64,000 nucleotides of DNA. Source: Sialis fuliginosa (Eukaryota; Arthropoda; Insecta; Megaloptera; Sialidae). The notes under the pieces were generated by a model. That model was not told where the DNA came from. It did no database searches and saw only the letters and a list, made by a program, of their open reading frames with translations. Where the stretch lies: assembly GCA_961205875.1 (NCBI GenBank), contig OY540810.1, positions 33,852,001-33,916,000 on the forward strand, given 5' to 3'. This document shows positions 1 through 10,488 of the stretch, one piece after another. The position numbers and the translations under genes were made by a program. Each line of letters starts with the position of its first letter. Position 1 is the first letter of the stretch.

Positions 1-326
1 AACATGGAAAAATGATTTTTTAACGTTCATTTCTCCTGCAAACTATGTAGAACATTATTTTTCGGAAAAACCATGACTGATCCTTCTTCAGTATTAAATT
101 CTGTAAAAAAAAGCTCTTAGGGTCCAGTCTCTAACGTCAACCCTCTCGTTTTTATTTGCGTTAAAAAATACAGATTTTTTGAATTTGTTGACGTTAGAGA
201 CTGGACCCTAGAGTTTTTTTTTACAGAATTTAATACTGAAGAAGGATCAGTCATGGTTTTTCCGAAAAATAATGTTCTACATAGTTTGCAGGAGAAATGA
301 ACGTTAAAAAATCATTTTTCCATGTT
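1..326. repeat. Long near-perfect inverted repeat at window edge
   Basis: Bases 1-140 are almost exactly the reverse complement of 187-326, leaving a spacer of about 46 bp. The first bases of the window already belong to the left arm, so the element or palindrome may extend beyond the edge. No coding potential is seen. Most likely it is a foldback or long-TIR non-autonomous DNA transposon. Its target duplication cannot be checked because the left border is missing. Confidence 0.85.
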
Positions 327-1186
327 AAATCAATGGTAAATCTTCAAATTCGGTGATGGAGTTCTTCAAGTTGATATTAAGGGCTCAAATTTTTACAGAA
401 TTTTTTTTATAGCATATATAACAAGAATTTCACATGCAATCGAAAAAAAAAAATTATCGACTTTTTTTGGAACACCCTAATGCTTGTATGTATTTTATTT
501 AATGTAAAAATAATAAATATGAAGCTAGATAACATTTTTCATTACTTCAATATATATTTAATTCAGTGGGAATGATAATTATTTTTAGTGCTCTTCTTAT
601 TCTTCTTCTTCATAACGTAGAATGTCTGCTGGTTGTCACCTTTTCAGACAGCTCATTTTTATTTGTGTTTATGTATGTGTTATATGGTGATGTATTTGTT
701 AGGGGTACACTGGAACACAAGACAGGAATGGATGGTACTTATGGGCCGATCATAGCGGGTTTTGACAAACAGGGTGGCTATGAAACAGGGGAGTTGGGGT
801 GAGGGTTAACATAGGGTTTTGTGGGTATTTTTAGTGTTCCTAACCGAAATCTAAAAAGAAATAGATATGGAATAAACCTGTCTATCCGTCTGATTTTCCC
901 AGCCTTCTACCTACTGAATTGTTTGAAATCTAGAAAACTGATATTTGACATATTTATAGTAAATGGTGGGCTATATAATAGTGAGTGATAAATGTATATT
1001 TTAAGTTTTTTCTCCCAGAGAGGATGTCAAATGAAATGATTATTAAATATAAGTAGCGATTCATAACTTAAGTTAAGTTAATATAATCGAATAAATTGAT
1101 AAACAATATGCTATGAACACTGGGCGAAGCTCGACAATGTTTAACTAGAATCCATCACAATGGTGGAGGTGCTGAACAAAAATTAC

Positions 1187-1369
1187 CAGATATCCGTTGG
1201 CGTTGTAGTGACCGGTTATCCTGGTGAGTCCTATCTTCTCCTCGCGCGATGAGAAGATCCACGTGGTCGCCCACGTCCACAACCCAATGAATCTACACAC
1301 TGCAAGAACCAGGAGCAGGATCAAGGCGGCAAAAGCTAGCAGAGCTATTAGGACCTGTATTTCACCCAT
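1187..1369 (-). CDS. Coding exon of an unidentified single-pass membrane protein (N-terminus)
   Basis: A G+C-rich patch in A+T-rich surroundings encodes 61 residues starting MGEIQVLIAL. On the minus strand a T-rich tract and CAG acceptor directly precede the ATG (ATG at 1369). The exon ends in phase 0 at a donor reading CTG|GTAATT, although the frame stays open to a stop at 1145. Residues about 6-32 form one strongly hydrophobic segment (many L, A, I, V). After it come W-rich residues (WTWATTWIF), then a polar stretch (SREEKIGLTR, then ITGHYNANGY). This suggests a signal anchor or single transmembrane helix with the rest of the protein in later exons left of the window. The acceptor at the ATG implies an upstream 5'UTR exon at higher coordinates. 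I do not recognise the family. If the donor is not used, it is an 81-residue ORF. Confidence 0.6.
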
Positions 1370-1399
1370 CTGAAAAAAAAACACATACATATTATACCT

Positions 1400-3190
1400 A
1401 CATTTATTAATTTAATTAACGTGATTAATTCAACAAAAAAATATACGCGAACAGCAATATTAGTGACAAACCAATTAATTGGAAAGTAGAAAAAATATTA
1501 TTAGTACCCAAGTTTCAAAATTAGTACTTCGTAAAAAGGCAGTTACAGGTTATCATTTAAAAAAAATGTTACCCCATAAAACCTCTATAAAACTCCATAA
1601 ATTATAAAAACTCATAGCAATAATAAATGCCCCTTTGGTATACTATAACTTTGATCTAAAACATTTTACTTAGTTTTCGAGATATTGACCTAGGGAAATT
1701 AAAACGGAGCATTTGGTACTCAATGATAACTTATTTATTTGATGAATAATTGTGATAAATTGTATGTAACAAAGTTTTAGAACTATACTAAAGTTTATTT
1801 TTGTTTTTTTGTAAGTATAAGTAAATGAAAACCTCGACTTAAATCTAAGAACCGGATTTAAAAGTTATAGATCTTTAAAGCTTTTTAACGGATAAGATTG
1901 TAACAAAGTTGTTTCTATTTGTTTACATAGTAAGTGGTTTTAGAAAAGGTTTAAAAAGTAACAAAAGTTTTCTTTAACTATACATACGGGTGTGTAAGTT
2001 TTAATCGTTTGGTTGGTGTTACTATATAGACAGTGTTTTATTTATTAGACCTTCCACCAATGTTTCAGTGGATATACATATGTATACGGAACATTGTTTC
2101 TACAATTTTTTCTGTACCTTTTTTGGCGTAAATTACATTTTTATAGGAAACATTTTTTTCATAAAGTTAATGTATTTGGCTGTAGAATCGATTTTCATTA
2201 ATAATAAATAATTTTTTTTTGTTCATCATGTATACTGGAAGTTCACAATAATAATATGACGAAACGTTTTAGAACATCACTTTTCAAACTGACAAGGAAA
2301 ACTCCCCAGGTGCCACTCGGATTTAAATGAAACTTGGTAGAATTGTTAATAAGGTAAAAATTAAGGACATCTATTTTTTTATACCTGCTCGTTTTTAAGT
2401 TTAGGGGGTGAAATCGACCCTTGAAAATGAGGTTAAAATTTTGTAATGAACAATGGAATGTAGCGATTTCAAGTATTAAAAACGGGCACGTATACAAAAA
2501 TAGGTGTCCTTAATTTTTACCAAGTTTCATTCAAATCCGAGAGTGGCACTTGGGGATCTTTTCTTGTGAGTACTGCTGTTGTGTCAGGGTAATTCGACGA
2601 TAATGAATATATAGATTTTTTTAAATACTGTTTTACTAAAACGTATATAAAACGCGATAAAATTGATTAATTTTCTTGGGATAAAATGTATTTGAAAAAT
2701 AATTGAATACAAGATTTTTATTTGTTTTTACTAAATGCGTTAATTCGAACTTTAAAATCAAAAAGATTTTTTTGCATAGCATCGCAAATATTTTAGTAAC
2801 TACCAACTTTATCAAAATATAAGTAAGAACAAAATAATGTCCCAATTAAAAAAAACCGCATCTTGAGATACAGGTAAAATTTTGTGAGCTTCTGACGCGC
2901 ATTTAATTTAATTTTAGAAATTACGGTTGAACACACCTTATTTTTTCACTAAAATTATCAAAATGTATGATACCCTAAGTTAAAATAAATAAATAAATGT
3001 TTCTTCGTTTAACCCTAATGTACGTATTTTATAAATAAATATGTATCAAAATTAACTATAACTAACAATAATAAATATGCAATAATTACATAAGAAAACC
3101 TCAAAAACAACAGAACGAAATTTTTCCAGTAAAATATTCAATTTTTATATCGTAGGATCTAAAACAATCTAAAACTGACAACGTAAGTAA
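1400..3190. other. Gene-free A+T-rich stretch
   Basis: No convincing exon or RNA gene is seen. Two imperfectly similar segments face each other at about 2290-2420 and 2430-2560 (the words 'ggtgccactcggatttaaatga' and 'tcaaatccgagagtggcac' are inverted relatives), suggesting a decayed TIR element. Open frames here are short and A+T-driven. Confidence 0.5.
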
Positions 3191-3193
3191 AAA

Positions 3194-3293
3194 TCACAGT
3201 TGGCCAGTTGGTAAAGTTATCCAACAAGGGTATCCTTCCGCAATCCACGCCGCGTAGAGCAGGTGTTGCCCCAGGAGCGCGCTTATCACATCA
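3194..3293 (-). CDS. Candidate terminal coding exon, gene unknown
   Basis: On the minus strand an acceptor-like run ending atatatttcag is followed by a G+C-rich 100-nt exon. Only the frame that borrows two bases from a previous exon is open. It encodes 32 residues beginning DVISALLGQHLLYAAWIAEG and ending in PTGQL, then TGA (3194-3196). The base composition is unlike its A+T-rich flanks, as for the exon at 1187-1369. No good donor lies before the stop, so it reads as a last exon, possibly an alternative 3' end of a gene starting to the right. No upstream exon was found and the protein is not recognised. It could instead be an old gene fragment. Confidence 0.35.
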
Positions 3294-3559
3294 CTGAAAT
3301 ATATGATAAAAGTTGCAAGGTGCCGAGAATGACATAATATCAACGTTATTCGGCTATTGTGCGTACCTTTTTGTGCGCCAGGCTCTTTAAGATTTAATAC
3401 TTCCGTGTGTCTGAGTTCTTGGCTATAAATCAGGTTGTTTTTGTTTTTAGTTGTTTACAACGTTTTGTCATATTTTACAGTGAGTTTATTTTTAGTTTCG
3501 AAATAAATCTAAATTCTTTTTATATATGGTTTTGTTCTATTTTGAAAATATTTTGCTTT

Positions 3560-3930
3560 CAGTCTTACTAACTAGTTGAAAAAAACTGAATTTAGTATAT
3601 TTGCTTCCTCGCAATATCGAAAATACGAGAAGCTTTGTGATAGTTTTAAAATGAGATTTCAAAATTTTAAAATGATTTTTCCGTTTCAGGTCAAAAGGCA
3701 AACACTTTTCGTTCCGTGTCTGTCTGTATTCTGTATGTCGAGTGAATCCTTGTCACACGCATAACTCATGATCAACTAAACCGATATTAATGAAACTTGG
3801 TTGGATGGTTGGGTCTGGCTTGAGGATGGTCCCATTTCAAAATGTAATGGGAAGGGATGACATCTCAAAATATTGATTTTTTCAAGATATCTTAAGAACG
3901 ACACATGTTAGGGAAAATTTTATAGAATAG
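3560..3930 (+). repeat. Dispersed repeat, family shared with 33.8 and 39.4-39.9 kb
   Basis: The segment contains the motifs cgagaagctttgtgat, cacttttcgttccgtgtctg, gaatccttgtcacacgcat and gatattaatgaaacttgg. They recur in the same order at about 33785-34260 (+) and in reverse at about 39400-39880. The 'tgtctgtctg ... ctcat ... aaccgat ... tgaaacttgg' layout is common in 3' regions of insect retroelements. No reading frame is kept. The origin (non-LTR or Penelope-like) is inferred. Confidence 0.6.
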
Positions 3931-4604
3931 AACTTATAATCTCAATCTCACCTAATAAAAATTGAAGCCATCTGGTCTCGAAAAAAATTAGGCCTATGTC
4001 TGAGATGAGATCGAGGCCGAAAAAAATATCGGTCTCGTGTGTTCTTTTTTTCAAAAAATCCAAATTTCAGATTGTTTCGTCTCGAATTCAAGGCACTCAT
4101 TGTCAGATCGAGACGAGAAAAATCTCGTCGCGGCGTATACCCCTATTTTTATCCCCCATTTAACTATACACATTGATTTTATCATTTCAGCTTCCGATTG
4201 GCTCAAATATAAGTGATTACAAAATAAAAATCCTCAAACACGATTGTCAAATAGCAAATAAAATATGAACAATATTTAAATAAACGATTCCCTTGGAGTT
4301 TGTGACAAATTCAGTCGAGTGAAGAATGAAAACAAAATCAATAGTTGGAAAGGTTGTTGGACCACTTGAAAGTTTAAAATTAAATAAAGGATGGTATGTT
4401 AACATATTGTTGGCTCTATACAGATCTACTCCGAATTGTTCGAAATTTCTCTATAATGACGAAGCGCATTTTCACAAACATTGCACTGGTATATTTAAAT
4501 TTTAAATTAAAACAATTCTTTTAGATATAACGAATAAATAAAAAGTTGTTTTGAATCCAAATCTGCTCCTAACAAAACCATGAAAATTGATGTTTATATA
4601 AACA

Positions 4605-5472
4605 CTAGCTGGACTCGCGGGGCTTCGCTCGCGTGGATTATGGAATTATTGTTTAGGATTTAAAAAATATATAGTTGAATTAAGTACAAACACGATTAGT
4701 TATTATTGTAATAAAAACCAAACAACACTTAAATTTGGTACCTACCTAACAAAAACGAATCAGAACAAAAAGTAAAAATAATTTTTGTTCTATTTAAATT
4801 TAAAAGTTAATTATTGAAAACAAAATAAACAATTGACAGTCAAAAGAATAACGACCTGTGATCATTCCCTCTGCCCTGCGCTACACATTACTACATTGCG
4901 TGAATAATATGTTCCCGTATGTATATTTCGATATTTTCTAATCTATACGACGAAATTGGATGCTGTAAAGGGTAAATTATATCTACATTAAGTACTTATG
5001 ATGATGAAATAATTTATTAATGATTAATTTATTTATAAATGATTAATGTTTTGAAGGTCATAAGTCCACGTAAACAAAACCCAAATATTTTAAATTTTCT
5101 TTGTAACATAAAAGCAGTCATTATGGCTTAAATATAAAAGTTAGACATATGGTGTCGCTGACTTTATTGTAGATCTTTTGATTCTACACAATTATTTAAT
5201 ACATTATTTTGTTCAATATTGAACGGTTTAGGTAGCGTATTAAAAAATAGCGTGCCGACGGCAAATTTTTTTCCGACTTGATTTATTATTTTCGTCACTG
5301 CTTAGTTGTTATGTAACAAAATATAGCCTATAACCTGACCAGAGAACGTACCTATAAATTAAAAAAGAAACCACGTAAATCGGATAAGTGGTTCTCGAGT
5401 GATAAGCGCACTAACGGACAGACAAACAGACAAACAGAGACACGGTGAGCTTTATATATGTATATATGTAGA
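4605..5472 (-). mobile_element. Non-autonomous Helitron (copy 1)
   Basis: Read on the minus strand it begins TCTACATATATAC and ends CCAGCTAG, inserted between A and T, as Helitrons do. The plus-strand left end, ctagctggactcgcggggc, carries a GC-rich hairpin of the kind found just inside Helitron 3' ends. Its body, including 'gtggttctcgagtgataagc' and 'gaacggtttaggtagcgtatt', matches the element starting at 10489. It has no Rep/helicase coding region. Confidence 0.75.
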
Positions 5473-5794
5473 TATATATACTCATGGTTAGAATGTGATA
5501 CGGAAAAGGCCGAGAATTTATTAGAAATAGTAAATAATTGAGATATCCAGAAATTTGTTTTGATTTTCGAAAAGTACATTTGTATCCATTTATTAAGTAA
5601 GTACCTATTCTGATGATTGGAAAACTGATAAACCAGTAAATCGCGAAAAGTGTCCTTAAATTTTCATATGTAATTCTATAAATTACGCATATGGAAAACA
5701 AGTGCCCAGAGCCGGCCTTAGTAAGTCTGGCGCCCTGGGCGAAATTTATTTTTCCACCTTCTCTCCCCCTTTTTTAAAAATCACCGAAAATGTC

Positions 5795-6110
5795 AATTAA
5801 AATTGATAAATTAACAAGAATAGTTAATATCTCAGTTTGGCGCGATACTACAGACTCCAACATTTTTTTTAAATATAGCTTACATCATTAACTTAAAGAC
5901 TATCAAATGCCCTAAGACCATCGAGACCCCCTTCCCTTCTTATTAGCAAATGAAATTGATAAATTAACAAATAAATTAAATAGTTAATATCTCAGCTTGG
6001 CGCGATCCTACTTTTTTTTAAATATATCTTCTATCATTAACTTTAAGACTATCAAATACCCTAAAACGGTCGAGACCCCCTTCCCCTATTATAAAAAATT
6101 TCAAGAGGTG
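5795..6110. repeat. Two diverged units of the ~160-bp tandem repeat
   Basis: Two copies anchored on gttaatatctcag start at 5823 and 5983, a period of 160 bp. Each contains ttggcgcgat, actccaac-like words, a T/A run, 'ttaagactatcaaat' and a 'cgagacccccttcc' end. These words match the array at 34393-35445 with many substitutions, so this is an older two-unit locus of the same repeat. Confidence 0.75.
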
Positions 6111-8470
6111 GTTAAGAGCGAGGCGAATAGAACATATCTACAAAAAATCCATTTGTGACTTTTATCATTATTTTAATAAAACTGTATAAAAATGGAAAAG
6201 GTTAATAAATCTCATCGCCAAGTCAACTGACTACAATTTGTTTAACTTATAATTATATTAATTTTAATTGTCATTGGTTAGAGTAATCTCCGCAGGCCCA
6301 ATATCCGGGAGCGAAGCTGGGGTTGATATAGATTAAAACAAAGATTCAATCTCCGCCGCAACAAACTGTTTTTAAATAATCTTGTCAAATATACCGTATT
6401 CTAAAGTTGATCCGATTAATTCTTATTTTCGTATTTTTTTACATACAAAATTTTCCCTGAAAACAGTCCCTTGAATTGAAGTTAGTGTTGGCAGTATTGT
6501 TGAGTTGATAGAATGTTTAAAAAAAATAATCCCGTTTTTGGGTAGAGCCCCACTTTTGAACAATTACCGTATTTTTATTAAAAATGTATAATTTTTAATA
6601 AAATAACATTACAGAGAAAATAGTTTTTTATTTTTTTGAATATTTGTAAAATAATAGGAACAAACAAACTGCGAATCGTCAAAGTCCGAGATTTCCAAAC
6701 CCTTACTACAATTTCTGAAATTTTTAATTAGATCTTGTATTGACAAAGAAGGTGCCTATAGAAATTAAATTAAATTAAAAATTACGCAACGCTGCGTGCT
6801 TTTAAAATTTATTTATATACTTGAGCACATCTATATTTGTCATAATTGTTTCCTTAAACACAGTGTTGCTAAAGAAAGGTTTAGTGAACACTGTTACAGA
6901 ATAATTACAAACTTGTTTAAGTCAGTCATTATCCTTTGGCCCGTTTCTAGATGGTTTTGCAACTTTTGTTCTCTACTAATTAGTAAAAATGAATTCTGTT
7001 CTGTCAGTTTGGAAGAAATTACTGTATTATTTATCATTTAAATTATAATTATATGCCTCCTCTCAAATTGAAAATTCAATAAAGAAATATAACTTGAAAG
7101 TAAATTATTAATTTTAAGAATAAAAATATGCCGCGCGGAATTTTTTTTAATCGATGTTTCTTTTTTAATTAGATTTTATCTCTTTCTCTCTTTATATATA
7201 ACAACATTCATGTTGCGCAATCTAAACTTTTGATGGATGGTCGCCTCGTTTTTCTCTTTAATAAACTTGCTGTTAATACACGTCCATATGTATATTGTAC
7301 CTATAAATGTATACATACAACACGCATATGAGTATATTTAATGAACTATATTAGTTATAATAAAATTTTATGAAATTAGAACTATATAATAATTTACATG
7401 TTATATTTCAAAACTAAAAAAGTTATATGGCGTGAATATTAGTAATTAATATAAACAGAGCTACAACCCCTCCTCTAAAGATTTTTGTTTTTATCATTTT
7501 CATAAATATACATAAATACAATACATTAAACAAAACATTGATTAATTTTAAATTATATTTTAGACATTTTTTCTGAATTTAATATATATATATATAATAA
7601 TGTATTGTTTATAAATAATTATTTAATATGCTTTTCAAGAAAAACTTATAATAATTATAAGAACTTAAAAATTAATTTACATTTCATAACATACATACAT
7701 ATTATAATAATAATAAATTATACAAAGTTTAAATTTTTAAAAAGCTACATTTATTTCATTAAAAATCTCTTATTTGAATACTCTAAATAGGAAATTAAAT
7801 TATTAATATGTATTTTACAGTTCACAAAGCAGAACAAAAGTTAGCTAATGGTTTTTATTTTAAGGTGCTGGGTAAATTAATGACTGGAAATTTGCCTCTT
7901 ATTAAATTATTCAAAATTATGTTTTGTCGGAAAGAATTTTTATTCTATAAAATACTTTTTTTAGAACAACAGAGTTTTTTGAAAATAGTGTACACTGAAA
8001 CGTGCAATAAAATGTTGGTTAAGAATAACACAACTAATTATAAGAAGACGATGTTTACACCAAGGAAATTAAAATGAGTTAATGAAAACGAAATAAACCA
8101 TTTTAATAAATAAACAAAAAGATAATAATAATGATAACGATGTGTAAATGTAAATGTTCTAAACCAAAACAATAACAAACATTTTTTGTTACAAAACGTG
8201 CACAAAATCCATAACAAACAAACAATGAAAACTCATGAATATATTCAACAAATTACCTTTACAATTAACAAATACCCTGGTGATAGGTTGAAGGATATTT
8301 ACACTAGATACAATATTTTATAACAATTGGTTACAACAAAAAATGTTTCAGTAGAAAACGTGAAACAAAAACACTTACAAGCTAAAGAGATCTTTGTTGT
8401 ATTTAAAATTAAATTTAGGTACGTATTTTTAAATACTAAAGACACATGTATTTAGGATTGTCGATGGTGT
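6111..8470. other. Gene-free A+T-rich stretch
   Basis: I see no supported gene. The open frames at about 6796-7041 and 7605-8077 are rich in I, K, N, F and Y, lack splice context and match nothing I recognise. There is a short (TA)n run near 7582-7596. A retroelement-like scrap lies around 6250-6340 ('gagtaatctccgcaggcccaata'). Confidence 0.5.
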
Positions 8471-8474
8471 TTGT

Positions 8475-8573
8475 TTATTTATTAAAACAAATGAAACGAT
8501 CAGCAGTGCAGGGCGTGATAATGCAGGTGGTACGCAAGCACGTGTCTAATTCTCTACTACCACATCCGCCCAT
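8475..8573 (-). CDS. Possible 32-residue small ORF with N-myristoylation-like start
   Basis: The minus-strand ATG at 8573 opens a frame starting MGGCGSRELDTC and ending at TAA (8475-8477). The MGGCGS start resembles the MGxxxS consensus for N-myristoylation, with a cysteine that could be acylated. The frame lies just downstream (minus strand) of an NRF-1-type palindrome at 8647-8657 in a locally G+C-rich patch. It could also be 5'UTR: GTAGTAGA within codons 5-7 can act as a weak donor. Coding status is not shown. Confidence 0.2.
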   Translation of the reverse strand: MGGCGSRELDTCLRTTCIITPCTADRFICFNK

Positions 8574-8680
8574 CCTTGTGCAACTGTAGCTACTTTCTGT
8601 TGCAAATGGTCAGGACTCGGGACAATATCGTATACGGTCGTATCATTGCGCATGCGCCGTACCAATCGACAATTGTTGGA
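8520..8680 (-). promoter_or_regulatory. Candidate promoter with NRF-1 palindrome
   Basis: A G+C-rich, CpG-containing island of about 150 bp stands in A+T-rich DNA. It contains tgcgcatgcgc (8647-8657), a perfect NRF-1 (insect Ewg) binding palindrome typical of insect and vertebrate promoters. An E-box cacgtg lies at about 8539-8544. The minus-strand exons at 3194-3293 and 1187-1369 need a 5' exon on this side, so this could be their promoter. That link is inference. Confidence 0.35.
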
Positions 8681-8699
8681 TATAGATTAATTCAAAGCA

Positions 8700-10480
8700 C
8701 ACTATAAATTGACGCAAAATCTGATATATGCCACCAATTGTGCGAGTACCTTGAATAGGTTGTCGATTGTTTTAGATAATATTGTTTTGGTATAACTTGA
8801 TAGTATTGTTTTATTTTAATTGTTTCAGTTCATCGGGTTAAGATAAAAATCAATATGTATTGTTTGAAGCCAGGATTGGTAAACACAATTAAAACACTTA
8901 AATCTTATAAATGAAATCACACAAATGCTTTTAATTCATTCATCATTTTTTTCTGTAAAAAATAAAAAATAATTATAAAAGCTTACTCTAGATCAAGGGT
9001 TGGACAATAATTTTAATGGTGAACCGGATTAAATATTAAAACTTTTTCATTGGTCAGTTGTCTTATTTTGTATTAAACATAGTGTTTATTTAACAATATT
9101 TGGACATATTCGGAATATTTATAATAACAAGAGTTCAAAGGTGTTAATTGATCAAAAAATTCTGAAAGAATTTTATAGATTATAATTTTTTTTAAACTTT
9201 TTAATGTCAAATACTGTCTAATAATCTCGTTATCAAATGTTTCTTTGTTAATAGTTCAGGCGTTAGAAGGAACGAAGGAAGTGAGTGGAAATAATATGAC
9301 AACCGACAACTATGTTCAAATTCGTATACCCGAGTGTTAAAGAACTTAAAAAATCAAGGTGCCGGTCGGTACCTTGGTGTAATTTTTTTAAATCGCGAAA
9401 AGCCCCTACAAAAGGGAAAAAATGTATTTTTAAATCTAAATTTTTTTTGTATCATCTTTAGGCCTCTTCGCATAAAAAAGGTCCTTACACTCATAACTGT
9501 AACTCTACTCCTTTATTTGTTATAAATTTTTTAATGTTCATAATTAGGTATTTTCAATCATGAAAATGTATATTTTAAAACTAATAATTTTTTTTATAAT
9601 CTTCAAACGAATGTTAACAATATGGTATACTTCAAACACCTTTATTTTAATTAACAACTAAGCGCGTTTCTCTACTCTGCGCGTTCATATTACCTTCTCA
9701 CTAACACTCCCACTCCCATATGGGCAAAACAGTTATTTCAAAATTAAAAATTAAATTCTCTACCAAAAAGGTTCTATATATATTTTTCGTCAGATTCGTA
9801 TTTCAACGAGTGTCTGAATTTATTAAAATTATTGGTCAAGTGTTTCAATAAAAAGACAATATTAATAATATTAGTAAATCAAAATGACATAATCAAATAA
9901 ATTAATAAATTATATGGTACGGAACACTAATACGCGCGGCTCGACTCGCACTTGACAAATTTTTATTATCAGTATCCATTATCTACAAATTACATAATAA
10001 AACATAAATGCTGGTACACGTTAACATTACGTAATAATTACTGTAAATAATATGGCAATATAATATGCTGTCCCCTATAAATGTGTCTGTTTTGTCATAG
10101 CTACAGGCGCAGTTATTTCCAATTAAAACGTAAATAATAATTCAATAAATCACGCACGACTTGTTGCTCGGAAATAATGTATCCTGACATGGGATATGTT
10201 GATAATTTTTAAACGAATTAATGCACGCAATACCTACACATAAATATTTATAGATAAATTAAAATGTAGAGTGAAGTGAAAACATTGCAATTTGTAATAG
10301 AGAATTTAGAACGACTATATAGATAAGAAAGTGTTTAAAATTATATTATGAATTGACTTATTTTAAGGGCGGATGTAAAATTTCAATGATTCTCCTAAAA
10401 CTCTCCTAATAACGATATGTGATATGGTGGAATTAACTGCGGAAATCACAGAACAAGATATCTCGAAAAAAAATTAAACT
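8700..10480. other. Gene-free stretch with retroelement scraps
   Basis: No gene is supported. Around 9915-9990 the words 'ggtacggaacac' and 'cggctcgactcgcacttgac' resemble a widespread 3' end of insect retroelements. A relative occurs near 36900-36925 ('gactcgactcgcacttgac'). The rest is plain A+T-rich sequence. Confidence 0.45.
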
Positions 10481-10488
10481 TTACCAAA

